Of a stretch of DNA of 6,263 nucleotides, positions 1-6,048 are shown piece after piece. Below the pieces are notes generated by a model. The model worked only from the letters and a program-made list of their open reading frames with translations, had not been told where the DNA came from and ran no database searches. The position numbers were made by a program, and so were the translations under genes. Source of the DNA: Deltaproteobacteria bacterium. Lineage in GTDB: Bacteria; Desulfobacterota; Binatia; UBA9968. The stretch is taken from NCBI GenBank assembly GCA_016183145.1, contig JACPFE010000474.1, positions 1-6,263 of the forward strand. The letters run 5' to 3'. Each line of letters begins with the position of its first letter. The first letter of the stretch is position 1.

Positions 1-188
1 AATGTCCCGGCATCACGGCCCATGTGAGCGACGGCGATATCCTGAGCGTCGACATCGAAAGCGGCAAGATCGTCAACGAGACTACCGGCGCCAAGCTTCA
101 GGCCAGCCCCACGCCGCCCTTTCTCCTCGACATGCTGAAGGCCGGCGGACTGATCGCCATGGCGGAACGTCTCGCCGGCGAAGGGTAA
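1..188 (+). CDS. 3-isopropylmalate dehydratase small subunit-like protein, C-terminal fragment (5' end outside window)
   Basis: This is the last 61 codons of a gene that begins upstream of the window; the first complete codon is at base 3 and the stop is TAA at 186-188. The reading frame starts CPGITAHVSDGDILSVDIES and continues through a TPPFLLDMLKAGGLI stretch. This is the typical tail of the swivel domain of LeuD/DmdB-type small subunits: a GD-x-L-x-V-D strand, a glycine turn, then the PFLL-x-ML-x-AGGLI helix. Such proteins pair with a LeuC-type Fe-S subunit to isomerise or hydrate hydroxy-di- or tricarboxylates in the cytoplasm. The N-terminal half with the NTD-x-I-x-P and GCGSSREQ motifs is not visible, so the substrate class cannot be judged. 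The tail differs clearly from the second LeuD-like protein at 1514-2029, so it is a paralogue and not a recent copy. A large-subunit partner is expected upstream. Confidence 0.75.
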   Translation, partial: CPGITAHVSDGDILSVDIESGKIVNETTGAKLQASPTPPFLLDMLKAGGLIAMAERLAGEG

Positions 189-269
189 TATTTGATGTCT
201 CAATCGCGGATCGGCGAAACCCCTCACCGCCCAGACGGTGCGCGGCGGAGTTTCAGGCGAACTGAACGT

Positions 270-355
270 CCGTCATGCCCGCGAAGGCGGGCATCCAGGT
301 TCGTTCTCGATTTAAGAACAATCAACCTAGATTCCCGCTTGCGCGGGAATGACGG
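270..355. repeat. Double-hairpin intergenic palindrome (REP-like element)
   Basis: Two 32-bp arms (270-301 and 324-355) are inverted copies with five mismatches, separated by a 22-nt spacer. Each arm also forms its own perfect 8-bp hairpin with a 4-nt loop: 275-282 with 287-294, and 331-338 with 343-350. The sequence style (cgtcat, then a gcccgc/gcgggc-type stem, then atcc) matches a short palindromic repeat that is scattered between genes in many proteobacterial genomes. Spurious peptides of the SRLRGNDG and VIPAQAGI type are read from it. It sits 81 nt after the LeuD-like stop and 82 nt before the next gene. There is no T-run after either stem, so it is not a classical intrinsic terminator, but it could stabilise the upstream mRNA 3' end. 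The rest of 189-437 shows no gene and no convincing promoter. Confidence 0.85.
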
Positions 356-437
356 AGAGGAAAATTCGGCTTTCAGTCGGCATCTTCAGAACCCACCTGC
401 TCGGAATCGAAGGTGGTTGAATTAGCGTAGGACAACC

Positions 438-1517
438 ATGCGCATTCTTAATAACAGCGAGATCGAGCAGGTCCTCACCCTCGAGGACTGCATGGAAGTT
501 TTGGAGGTCGCCTACCGGGAGCACGCTTCGGGAAAGAGTGCGAACCGGCCGCGCAACCACACGATGTTTCCGGTTGAGGACAAGCGCTATCCCGGCTTTC
601 ATTTCAGATTCAAGTCGCAAGAAGGCGGTAATCTTTCTTCCGGAGTCTGGGCCCTGCGCATCACCTCCGACATGGCGGGCGTGGAGACGCTCGCCGACGG
701 CACCAAGCGGCGCCGGCTGATTCCCGCGGCCCGCGGTAACACTTATGTCGGTCTCATTACACTATATAGTATGGAGACTCTCGAGCCGCTGGCGGTGCTG
801 CACGACAGTTACATCCAGAAGCTCAGGGTCGGCGCCACCTCGGCGATGGGCATCCGCGAGCTGGCCAATCCTGGCGCGCGGGTTTCAGGCCTTTTCGGCT
901 CGGGCTGGCAGGCCGAAGCGCACCTGCGCTATCTTTTCCTCGTCCGGCCGCAAATCGAAGAGGTGCGCGTCTACAGTCCGACGCCGGCGCACCGCAAATC
1001 CTTCGCCAAACAATGGAGCGACAAGTTGGGCAAGCTAATCATCGCGGTGGACCATCCCAAAGAGGCGGTCGAAGGCTGCCAGATCGTCACCTGCGCCACT
1101 GCCACGATGGAACCCTGCTTCGACGGCAATTGGCTGGAGCCGGGAACCCACGTGACCGCGATCACTTCACCCGACCGCACCACTTACCGATGCGAGCTGG
1201 ACGATACGGCGTTCGACCGCGCCGATATCCTGATCGCGCTTTCAAAAGAGCAGATCGAGTACGACCACCAGGTCGATATCATGGGGCCGGTGAAGCGCGG
1301 ACTGAAAACCTGGGAAGAGATCGGCGAACTGGGCGACCTGTTGATCGGCCGTTTTCCCGGACGGAAAGACAAGAATCAGATCTCGGTCTTTGCCAACAAC
1401 ACGGGGATGGGGCTTCAGTTCGCCGCCGTCGGCGCGCGCACCCTGGCGCTGGCGGAGGCCAAGGGATTGGGGCGCGAGGTGCCCACCGAATGGTTTGTCG
1501 AGGAGACCACGCCATGA
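438..1517 (+). CDS. Ornithine cyclodeaminase / mu-crystallin family protein
   Basis: This 359-residue cytoplasmic protein belongs to the NAD(P)-binding OCD/mu-crystallin family. Members turn ornithine into proline, make or reduce imino acids, or dehydrogenate other amino acids. The N-terminal substrate domain (about 1-130) ends in KLRVGATSA (128-136), whose Arg130 matches the carboxylate-binding Arg112 of Pseudomonas OCD. The Rossmann fold follows with GLFGSGWQAEAHL (151-163). Asp246, in the segment before ELDD (253-256), lies near the catalytic Asp position of true OCDs, but the usual GxDxPGKxEL pattern is not intact. The WALRITSD segment (71-78) carries Arg74 where ornithine enzymes have a conserved Lys, and residues about 82-100 look like an extra loop. 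These changes argue against ornithine itself. The start is fixed by a TAGGA ribosome site at 428-432 and an in-frame TAG at 423-425. Its stop overlaps the start of the LeuD-like gene, so the two are co-translated. The real substrate is unknown. Confidence 0.88.
   Translation: MRILNNSEIEQVLTLEDCMEVLEVAYREHASGKSANRPRNHTMFPVEDKRYPGFHFRFKSQEGGNLSSGVWALRITSDMAGVETLADGTKRRRLIPAARGNTYVGLITLYSMETLEPLAVLHDSYIQKLRVGATSAMGIRELANPGARVSGLFGSGWQAEAHLRYLFLVRPQIEEVRVYSPTPAHRKSFAKQWSDKLGKLIIAVDHPKEAVEGCQIVTCATATMEPCFDGNWLEPGTHVTAITSPDRTTYRCELDDTAFDRADILIALSKEQIEYDHQVDIMGPVKRGLKTWEEIGELGDLLIGRFPGRKDKNQISVFANNTGMGLQFAAVGARTLALAEAKGLGREVPTEWFVEETTP
1500..1505 (+). promoter_or_regulatory. Ribosome binding site of the LeuD-like gene, inside the upstream coding region
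   Basis: A GAGGAG motif lies 8 nt before the ATG at 1514. It falls within the last codons of the cyclodeaminase-like gene, whose TGA (1515-1517) overlaps that ATG as ATGA. This supports the chosen start and suggests translational coupling of the two proteins. Confidence 0.7.
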
Positions 1518-2029
1518 CGGAAAAAATCGGCGGCAAAATCATCAAGTTCGGCAATAACGTCAACACCGACGTCATCATCCCGGGCCGCTATCTGGTAAGT
1601 ATCGATCCCCAGGAGCTCGCCAAGCACGCCTTTGAGCCGCTCGGAGCCGAGGTGCAAAAGCGCCTCTGGGCTTCTCAAGTCGTGGTCGGCGGCAGCAACT
1701 TCGGCTGCGGCAGCGCCCGCGAGCAGGCGGCCACCGCCCTGATCGGTGCCGGCATCAAGGCGGTAGTGGCGAAATCATTTTCCAGAGTGTTCTTTCGCAA
1801 CTGCATCAATACCGGATTGCCGGCGGTTGAATGTCCCGAGGCCGCCGAAGCCGCTCAAGACGGAGGCGATTTCTGGCTCGACCTGGACGCGGGGATCGCC
1901 ACGGTGCAAGAAAAGAACTTTCGCTTCGCCGCTTTCCCCGAGAGTCTCAAACAGCTCCTCGATGCCGGCGGTCTGATTCCTTACATCGCCAAGTACGTGT
2001 TGCCGCAGCAGCGGGCGGCAAAAGGATAA
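1514..2029 (+). CDS. leuD: 3-isopropylmalate dehydratase-type small subunit (LeuD family)
   Basis: This 171-residue protein is a full-length swivel-domain subunit of the LeuD/HacB/DmdB family, close to the usual 160-170 residue size of the archaeal-type class. Visible motifs are NVNTDVIIPGRYL (15-27), VVGGSNFGCGSAREQA (57-72) with the substrate-binding Ser-Arg pair, and SFSRVFFRNCINTGLP (88-103). It ends with the LLDAGGLIPYI helix (148-158). The loop that separates isopropylmalate from homoaconitate enzymes reads YLVS (26-29), nearer to the YLV form linked to isopropylmalate than to the YLR form of homoaconitase. The partner is the LeuC-like gene 6 nt downstream; together they would form a cytoplasmic [4Fe-4S] hydro-lyase. 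Leucine biosynthesis is possible, but no leuA or leuB is here and the neighbours look catabolic. A dimethylmaleate- or citraconate-type hydratase is an alternative. Confidence 0.9.
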   Translation: MTEKIGGKIIKFGNNVNTDVIIPGRYLVSIDPQELAKHAFEPLGAEVQKRLWASQVVVGGSNFGCGSAREQAATALIGAGIKAVVAKSFSRVFFRNCINTGLPAVECPEAAEAAQDGGDFWLDLDAGIATVQEKNFRFAAFPESLKQLLDAGGLIPYIAKYVLPQQRAAKG

Positions 2030-2035
2030 ATCGTT

Positions 2036-3295
2036 ATGGGAAAGACCTTCGCGGAAAAAGTGCTCGCCAGAGCGGCCGGAGCAACTGAAGCGGTTCCGGG
2101 CCAGGTGCTCGACGTTTATCCCGACCTGTACATGAGCCCCAACGCGAGTTGGCGCTGCATTCGCACGATGGAGAAGCTCGGCACCGATCAAATTTACGAC
2201 GTCGACCGCATCGCCATGGTCATGGATCACATCGCCCCGGCGCAAACCGCCAAGACCGCCGACGACCAGCGTATCTGTCGCGAGTACGCGGCGCTCAGGG
2301 GAATCAAAAAATTCTACGACGTCGATGCCGGCATCGCGCACCTCGTCCTGTCGGAAGCAGGCCATATCCGTCCCGGCATGGTCGTGATCGGCAGTGACTC
2401 GCACACGACGATCTACGGCGCGCTGGGCGCCTTCGGCACCGGCGTCGGCTTCAGCGAGCTGACCGCCGCCTGGGTGACCGGCAAGATCTGGATGAAAGTG
2501 CCGCAGTCTCTAAAGGTCGTCATCGAAGGCCCGTTGGCGCGCGGCTCAAGCGCCAAAGATGTCATGCTCAAGCTGATCGGCGATCTCACGGCCGACGGCG
2601 CGACCTATATGTCCGTCGAATTCCACGGCAGCTACATCGAAGGACTATCGGTCTCCGAACGGATGACGCTCTGCAATCTCGCCATGGAGCTTGGCGCCAA
2701 GAACGGTTTCGTGCGCCCGGATGAAGTCACCAGAAGCTATCTCTCTGGGCGCGGCGTGGCGCCCGATCATTACGCCGAGCTTCACCCGGACGCCGATGCG
2801 GTTTACGTAAAGAGCGTGACCATCGACGGGCGCAGCTTGTCGCCGCAGATCGCCTGTCCGCACCAGGTTGACAACGTGAAACCGATCGAGCAGGTCGCCG
2901 GCACTAAAGTAAATCAAGTTTTCATCGGCTCCTGCGCCAACGCCAAGTACGAAGATCTGGTCGAAGCCGCGCAGATTCTCAAAGGCCGCAAGATCGCCAA
3001 CGGTGTAAGACTGATCGTGAGTCCCGCTTCCAAAGAAATCGTCGGGCGCATCGTCAAGGACGGAACCTTTTCAATCTTGCTCGACGCCGGTGCGCTCATC
3101 ACCAACCCCGGCTGCAGCGCCTGCGCCGGCGACGGCGGCGTCATGGCCGACGGCGAGGTGACGCTGTCGACGGCGAACCGCAACTTCCAGGGGCGCATGG
3201 GCAGCTACAAGGCGGAGATTTACCTCGGCAGCCCGGCGGTGGCCGCCGCCACCGCCGTGAAGGGCGTGATCGCCGACCCGCGGGAGTTTATGTAA
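2036..3295 (+). CDS. leuC: 3-isopropylmalate dehydratase-type large subunit (LeuC / homoaconitase family, [4Fe-4S])
   Basis: This 419-residue protein has the length of the short (archaeal/Thermus-type) LeuC-HacA class. Cluster ligands are Cys300 in FIGSCANAKYEDL and Cys360 and Cys363 in NPGCSACAG. Other aconitase-family active-site blocks are Asp64-His65 (MDHIAPAQ), His102 (GIAH), GSDSHTTIYGALGAFGTGVG (119-138, with Asp121, Ser122 and His123), ERMTLCNLAMELGAKNG (208-224), and the Arg-rich NRNFQGRMG (381-389). It should catalyse reversible dehydration and hydration of a hydroxy acid with the LeuD-like partner. One departure stands out: after Asp30, where family members read HD or HE followed by a T-x-P type segment, this protein reads PNASWR (35-40). 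The true substrate may therefore differ from isopropylmalate. An AAAGGA site (2021-2026) precedes the ATG by 9 nt. The gene ends the first operon-like block. Confidence 0.92.
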   Translation: MGKTFAEKVLARAAGATEAVPGQVLDVYPDLYMSPNASWRCIRTMEKLGTDQIYDVDRIAMVMDHIAPAQTAKTADDQRICREYAALRGIKKFYDVDAGIAHLVLSEAGHIRPGMVVIGSDSHTTIYGALGAFGTGVGFSELTAAWVTGKIWMKVPQSLKVVIEGPLARGSSAKDVMLKLIGDLTADGATYMSVEFHGSYIEGLSVSERMTLCNLAMELGAKNGFVRPDEVTRSYLSGRGVAPDHYAELHPDADAVYVKSVTIDGRSLSPQIACPHQVDNVKPIEQVAGTKVNQVFIGSCANAKYEDLVEAAQILKGRKIANGVRLIVSPASKEIVGRIVKDGTFSILLDAGALITNPGCSACAGDGGVMADGEVTLSTANRNFQGRMGSYKAEIYLGSPAVAAATAVKGVIADPREFM

Positions 3296-3339
3296 GTAGT
3301 TAGGCAAGCCAAGCGGCAAGCAAAGAAAAAAAGACGGTT

Positions 3340-3427
3340 TTCACCACAGAGGCACGGAGGTCGCAGAGTTCGGAGACTTTTCTTTCAAATACTCCTTACT
3401 CCGCGTCCTCCGCGCCTCCGCGGTGAA
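3340..3427. repeat. Large imperfect palindrome between leuC and the UbiD gene
   Basis: Two 36-nt arms (3340-3375 and 3392-3427) are inverted copies with seven mismatches around a 16-nt T-rich spacer. The arms start and end in ttcacc/ggtgaa and carry a purine-rich beat with GAG about every 7-9 nt. This style (cacagaggcacggagg and its complement) is a known kind of dispersed intergenic repeat in many environmental genomes, and peptides such as HRGGAEDAE read from it are spurious. Four of the seven mismatches would be G-U pairs in a minus-strand transcript but A-C mismatches in a plus-strand one. The element starts 45 nt after the leuC stop and ends 41 nt before the UbiD start. No T-run follows it, so termination is possible but not shown. 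The rest of 3296-3468 contains no gene and no clear promoter. Confidence 0.85.
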
Positions 3428-3468
3428 CTATCCGAGTTATTGATCGTATACCAAAAGGAACCATCGGA

Positions 3469-4899
3469 ATGCCATACGAAGACCTGAGACATTTTTTGCG
3501 CGTGCTCGAAGAGAAAGGGAAGCTCTTCCGCATCGCCAGGGAAGTAGACAAGGACTGGGAGCTTTCCGCGGTCGCCAAGCTGGTGTTCCGCAAGATTCCC
3601 GACGAGCGTAGGCCGGCGCTGCTGTTCGAGAACGTGAAAGGATTTTCCCTGCCGGTGGTGACAGGGGTTCTCGGCGCTTCGCGCGAAGTTTACGCCCTCG
3701 CTCTGGAAAGCGAATTGAACTTCGAAGAAATCCTCCGGCGCTGGAGCAAGGCTCAGGCGAATCCAATCGCGCCGGTCGTCGTCGCCAGCGGCCCATGCCA
3801 GGAAGTCGTTTGTCGCGGTGACGAAGTCGATCTCTTCAAGCTGCCCGTGCCAGTCTGGACCGTTCCCCACGATCCGGCGCCTTATTTCACGTCTCCCTAC
3901 GTGATCGCGCGAGACCCCGAAACCGGCGCGAGAAACGTCGGCACCTACCGGATGCAGCTCAAGGGCAAGCGCAAGACCGGCGTCTACTTCGGCAACAACC
4001 TCCAGGACCTGCGGCGCATCATCGACAAAAACGAGAAGCAGAATCGCCCGACGCCGGTGGCGGTGGTGCTCGGCACCGATCCCGTCATCGGCCTCACTTC
4101 GGTTTCCAAAGTTCCCTTCGGCCTCGACGAGCTGGCGGTCGCCGGTGGGTTGCGCGGCAAGCCGGTGGAAGTCGTGAAGTGCAAGAGCAACGATCTCGAG
4201 GTGCCCGCCACGGCGGAGATCGTCCTTGAGGGAGAAATTCCGCCGGGCGTTCGCGAAGAGGAAGGACCCTTCGGAGAATATCCTGGTTACATGAGCCAGG
4301 GCGGCCCCTCCTTTGTATTCGAAGTCAAAACTATGACCACGCGCCGCAATCCGATTTTTCAGGCCTTCGTGAGCCAGATGCCGCCCAGCGAAAGCAGTTG
4401 CATCCGCGGCTTCGGTTTCGGCATGCCGATCTACAAGAAGCTCAAGTACGATCTCGACCTGCCGATCACCGACCTCCATTTTAAGACCGAGGGAGGGAGC
4501 ACCGCCTATCTCGTGATCTCGATGAAAAAAGAAAACGACGGCCAGCCCAAGCAGGCGATGTGGGGCGCCTGGGCGGTGCTGCCGCGCTTCGCCAAGTTCA
4601 CCGTCGTGGTGGACGACGATATCAACGTGCGCGACTCCTTCGCCGTCGATTGGGCGATGAGCTTTCGCGTCCAGCCGGCGCGCGATATTGTCATCGAGCC
4701 TAATACTTTGAGCGTGCCCCTCGATCCCTCGGTGCCGCTCGAAGGCCCCGTCTCCGATCACCGCCGCGCCATCGGCTCCAAGGTCGGCATCGACGCCACC
4801 AAAAAACATCAATTTCCTCCCATCGCCTTCCCACCCGAGGAGCATGTGCGCGAGGTGGAGAAGCGCTGGCGGGAGTACGGACTGGACCGGATTTCATAG
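3469..4899 (+). CDS. UbiD-family prenylated-FMN-dependent decarboxylase
   Basis: This 476-residue protein is a member of the UbiD/Fdc1 family, which reversibly decarboxylates aromatic or alpha,beta-unsaturated acids in the cytoplasm using prenylated FMN made by UbiX. The catalytic E-R-E set is visible: Arg161 in NVGTYRMQ (156-163), and Glu265 and Glu270 in EEGPFGEYPGYM (264-275). Asn156 and Glu221 match two of the three Fdc1 metal and cofactor ligands at a constant offset of 12 residues (N168, R173, E233, E277, E282). The third ligand, His191 in Fdc1, has no counterpart, because there is no histidine between residues 134 and 337. The PVAVVLGTDP strand (196-205) and the PSESS segment (306-310) are also typical. 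An AAAAGGA site (3453-3459) lies 9 nt before the ATG. No ubiX is in the window. The substrate cannot be named; membership in the ubiquinone pathway is not implied. The receptor gene begins 11 nt downstream. Confidence 0.93.
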   Translation: MPYEDLRHFLRVLEEKGKLFRIAREVDKDWELSAVAKLVFRKIPDERRPALLFENVKGFSLPVVTGVLGASREVYALALESELNFEEILRRWSKAQANPIAPVVVASGPCQEVVCRGDEVDLFKLPVPVWTVPHDPAPYFTSPYVIARDPETGARNVGTYRMQLKGKRKTGVYFGNNLQDLRRIIDKNEKQNRPTPVAVVLGTDPVIGLTSVSKVPFGLDELAVAGGLRGKPVEVVKCKSNDLEVPATAEIVLEGEIPPGVREEEGPFGEYPGYMSQGGPSFVFEVKTMTTRRNPIFQAFVSQMPPSESSCIRGFGFGMPIYKKLKYDLDLPITDLHFKTEGGSTAYLVISMKKENDGQPKQAMWGAWAVLPRFAKFTVVVDDDINVRDSFAVDWAMSFRVQPARDIVIEPNTLSVPLDPSVPLEGPVSDHRRAIGSKVGIDATKKHQFPPIAFPPEEHVREVEKRWREYGLDRIS

Positions 4900-4910
4900 G
4901 GAGGGCCGCG

Positions 4911-6005
4911 ATGAAACATGCCAAACTTCGCCTCCGAGTGGTTCATGCGCTGAGCGGGTTGGCGCTATTGCTAGCCTGCTTGACCGAGTCTCCGTTCGCC
5001 GCCGAGCAGCCATATTACGCGGGCAAGACGATCCGAATCATTGCCGGCTTTTCACCAGGCGGCACAGTTGACATCAGAGCGAGGCTCCTCGCGCGTCACC
5101 TGCCCAAATGGATTCCCGGAAATCCCAGCGTAATAGTCCAGAACATGACCGGAGCCGGCGGCCAGATAGCAGCGAATTATGTCTTCGGTGTCGCCAAGCC
5201 TGACGGGCTGACCGTGCTTCACTTTCCGAACAGCGCGATCGTGAATACCTATATGGAACCCGCAAGCGTCAAGTACGACATTCGGCAAGTACCCATCGTC
5301 TGGGTCGGGGCCGATAGCTGGACAGCCGTCGTCAATCCTAAGGTGGCCAAGATAAGGAAGGCAGAAGATATCCTGCGAGCTCCGGTGAAGTTACGGGTCG
5401 GTGGGACCGGGTTGACAAGCATGAGAAGCCTCAGGCCCAAGCTGGCCTTGGAACTGTTTGGCGTGGACCACACGTGGGTGACGGGTTACGGGGGATCGGC
5501 GGATTTGCTGGTGGCTCTCGAAAAGGGCGAGATCCACTTGTTCGAGGACCCTCAGGACGGTTACAAGCGCAATGTGCAGCCGAGAGAGAAAGAAGGAACC
5601 GCAGCGGTTCTTTGGCAGACCGGAACCCTGACTCTCGACGAGACCTTCAAGCGGTCGGAGCTTCTTCCACACGTGCCGACTCTAGACGAGGTCCTGCCTA
5701 AGGATAAGAAAACAGGACCTCCATGGGAAGCCTGGAAGGCAGCGGTGGCTCCCCAAAGCTTTCAATATGCGATCGGAGTGACCCCGGGCGTGCCGTCTGA
5801 CCGGATTACGATCTTGAGCCAGGCCCTCGAAAAAATGACGCAGGATCCGGAGTTTCGACAGGAGTTTGAGAAGTCTTTGGGGGAGCCCCCCGATGCGTTG
5901 ATTGGTGAGAAGGCGGATAGGGTTGTCAAAGACGCGGTCAAAAAACTGCTCGAGGATTATCAGGCGGGCGTCCGCTACCTGCAGGCGTTGGCGAAGAAGA
6001 ATTGA
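4911..6005 (+). CDS. Tripartite tricarboxylate transporter-type periplasmic receptor (TctC/Bug family)
   Basis: This 364-residue exported protein is a carboxylate- or small-solute-binding receptor of the TctC/Bug type. After an N-terminal signal (basic residues, then a hydrophobic stretch at about 12-23) come the family landmarks: GKTIRIIAGFSPGGTVDIRARLL (split as 38-50 and 51-60), NMTGAGGQIAAN (78-89), KPDGLTVLHF (96-105) and VTGYGGSADLLVALEKGEI (190-208). The protein is longer than the common 320-330 residues, with a charged insertion around 212-232. The signal could be cut by signal peptidase I near Ala30-Ala31, or LLAC (20-23) could act as a lipobox giving a lipoprotein anchored at Cys23. 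An AGGGAGGG ribosome site (4898-4905) overlaps the UbiD stop and lies 5 nt before the ATG, so the two are likely co-transcribed. TctA/TctB membrane parts are not in the window. The ligand could be the UbiD substrate or a related acid. Confidence 0.88.
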   Translation: MKHAKLRLRVVHALSGLALLLACLTESPFAAEQPYYAGKTIRIIAGFSPGGTVDIRARLLARHLPKWIPGNPSVIVQNMTGAGGQIAANYVFGVAKPDGLTVLHFPNSAIVNTYMEPASVKYDIRQVPIVWVGADSWTAVVNPKVAKIRKAEDILRAPVKLRVGGTGLTSMRSLRPKLALELFGVDHTWVTGYGGSADLLVALEKGEIHLFEDPQDGYKRNVQPREKEGTAAVLWQTGTLTLDETFKRSELLPHVPTLDEVLPKDKKTGPPWEAWKAAVAPQSFQYAIGVTPGVPSDRITILSQALEKMTQDPEFRQEFEKSLGEPPDALIGEKADRVVKDAVKKLLEDYQAGVRYLQALAKKN

Positions 6006-6037
6006 GTTGGCAAGCAACAAATCAACCGAAAGTCATC

Positions 6038-6044
6038 GGGTGAG
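6038..6044 (+). promoter_or_regulatory. Probable ribosome binding site of the terminal solute-binding protein gene
   Basis: A GGGTGAG motif lies 4 nt before the ATG at 6049. It favours that start over an in-frame GTG at 6040, which is part of the motif itself and has only weak purine sequence upstream. The 43-nt gap after the receptor stop has no terminator-like stem with a T-run. Confidence 0.5.
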
Positions 6045-6048
6045 CTTT

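Noticed and set aside
192..425. Open frame of 77 codons across the 270-355 palindrome
   Set aside because: It reads the repeat itself (peptides of the SRLRGNDG type), has no clear ribosome site and no family resemblance; this is a well-known source of false genes.
1013..1513. In-frame upstream extension of the LeuD-like gene to an ATG at 1013
   Set aside because: The extension translates the cyclodeaminase gene in the wrong frame and gives low-complexity Arg/Gly-rich sequence; the ATG at 1514 has a good ribosome site and matches the family's N-terminus.
1775..2404. Minus-strand open frame of 209 codons across leuD and leuC
   Set aside because: It lies antisense to two conserved genes and shows no recognisable domain; it is explained by codon bias of the + strand genes.
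3315..3323. ggcaagcaa after leuC, repeated after the receptor gene at 6009-6017
   Set aside because: A nine-base match between two sites in 6 kb, with no further similarity around it, is likely to be chance.
3385..4845. Long minus-strand open frame of 486 codons opposite the UbiD gene
   Set aside because: It is an antisense shadow of a strongly supported UbiD coding region, with a composition rich in His, Arg and Asp typical of reversed GC-rich codons, and its end reads into the palindrome.
6026..6039. Small stem (CCGA with TCGG) between the receptor and the last gene as a terminator
   Set aside because: The stem has only four base pairs and no following T-run, so it cannot be supported as a terminator.
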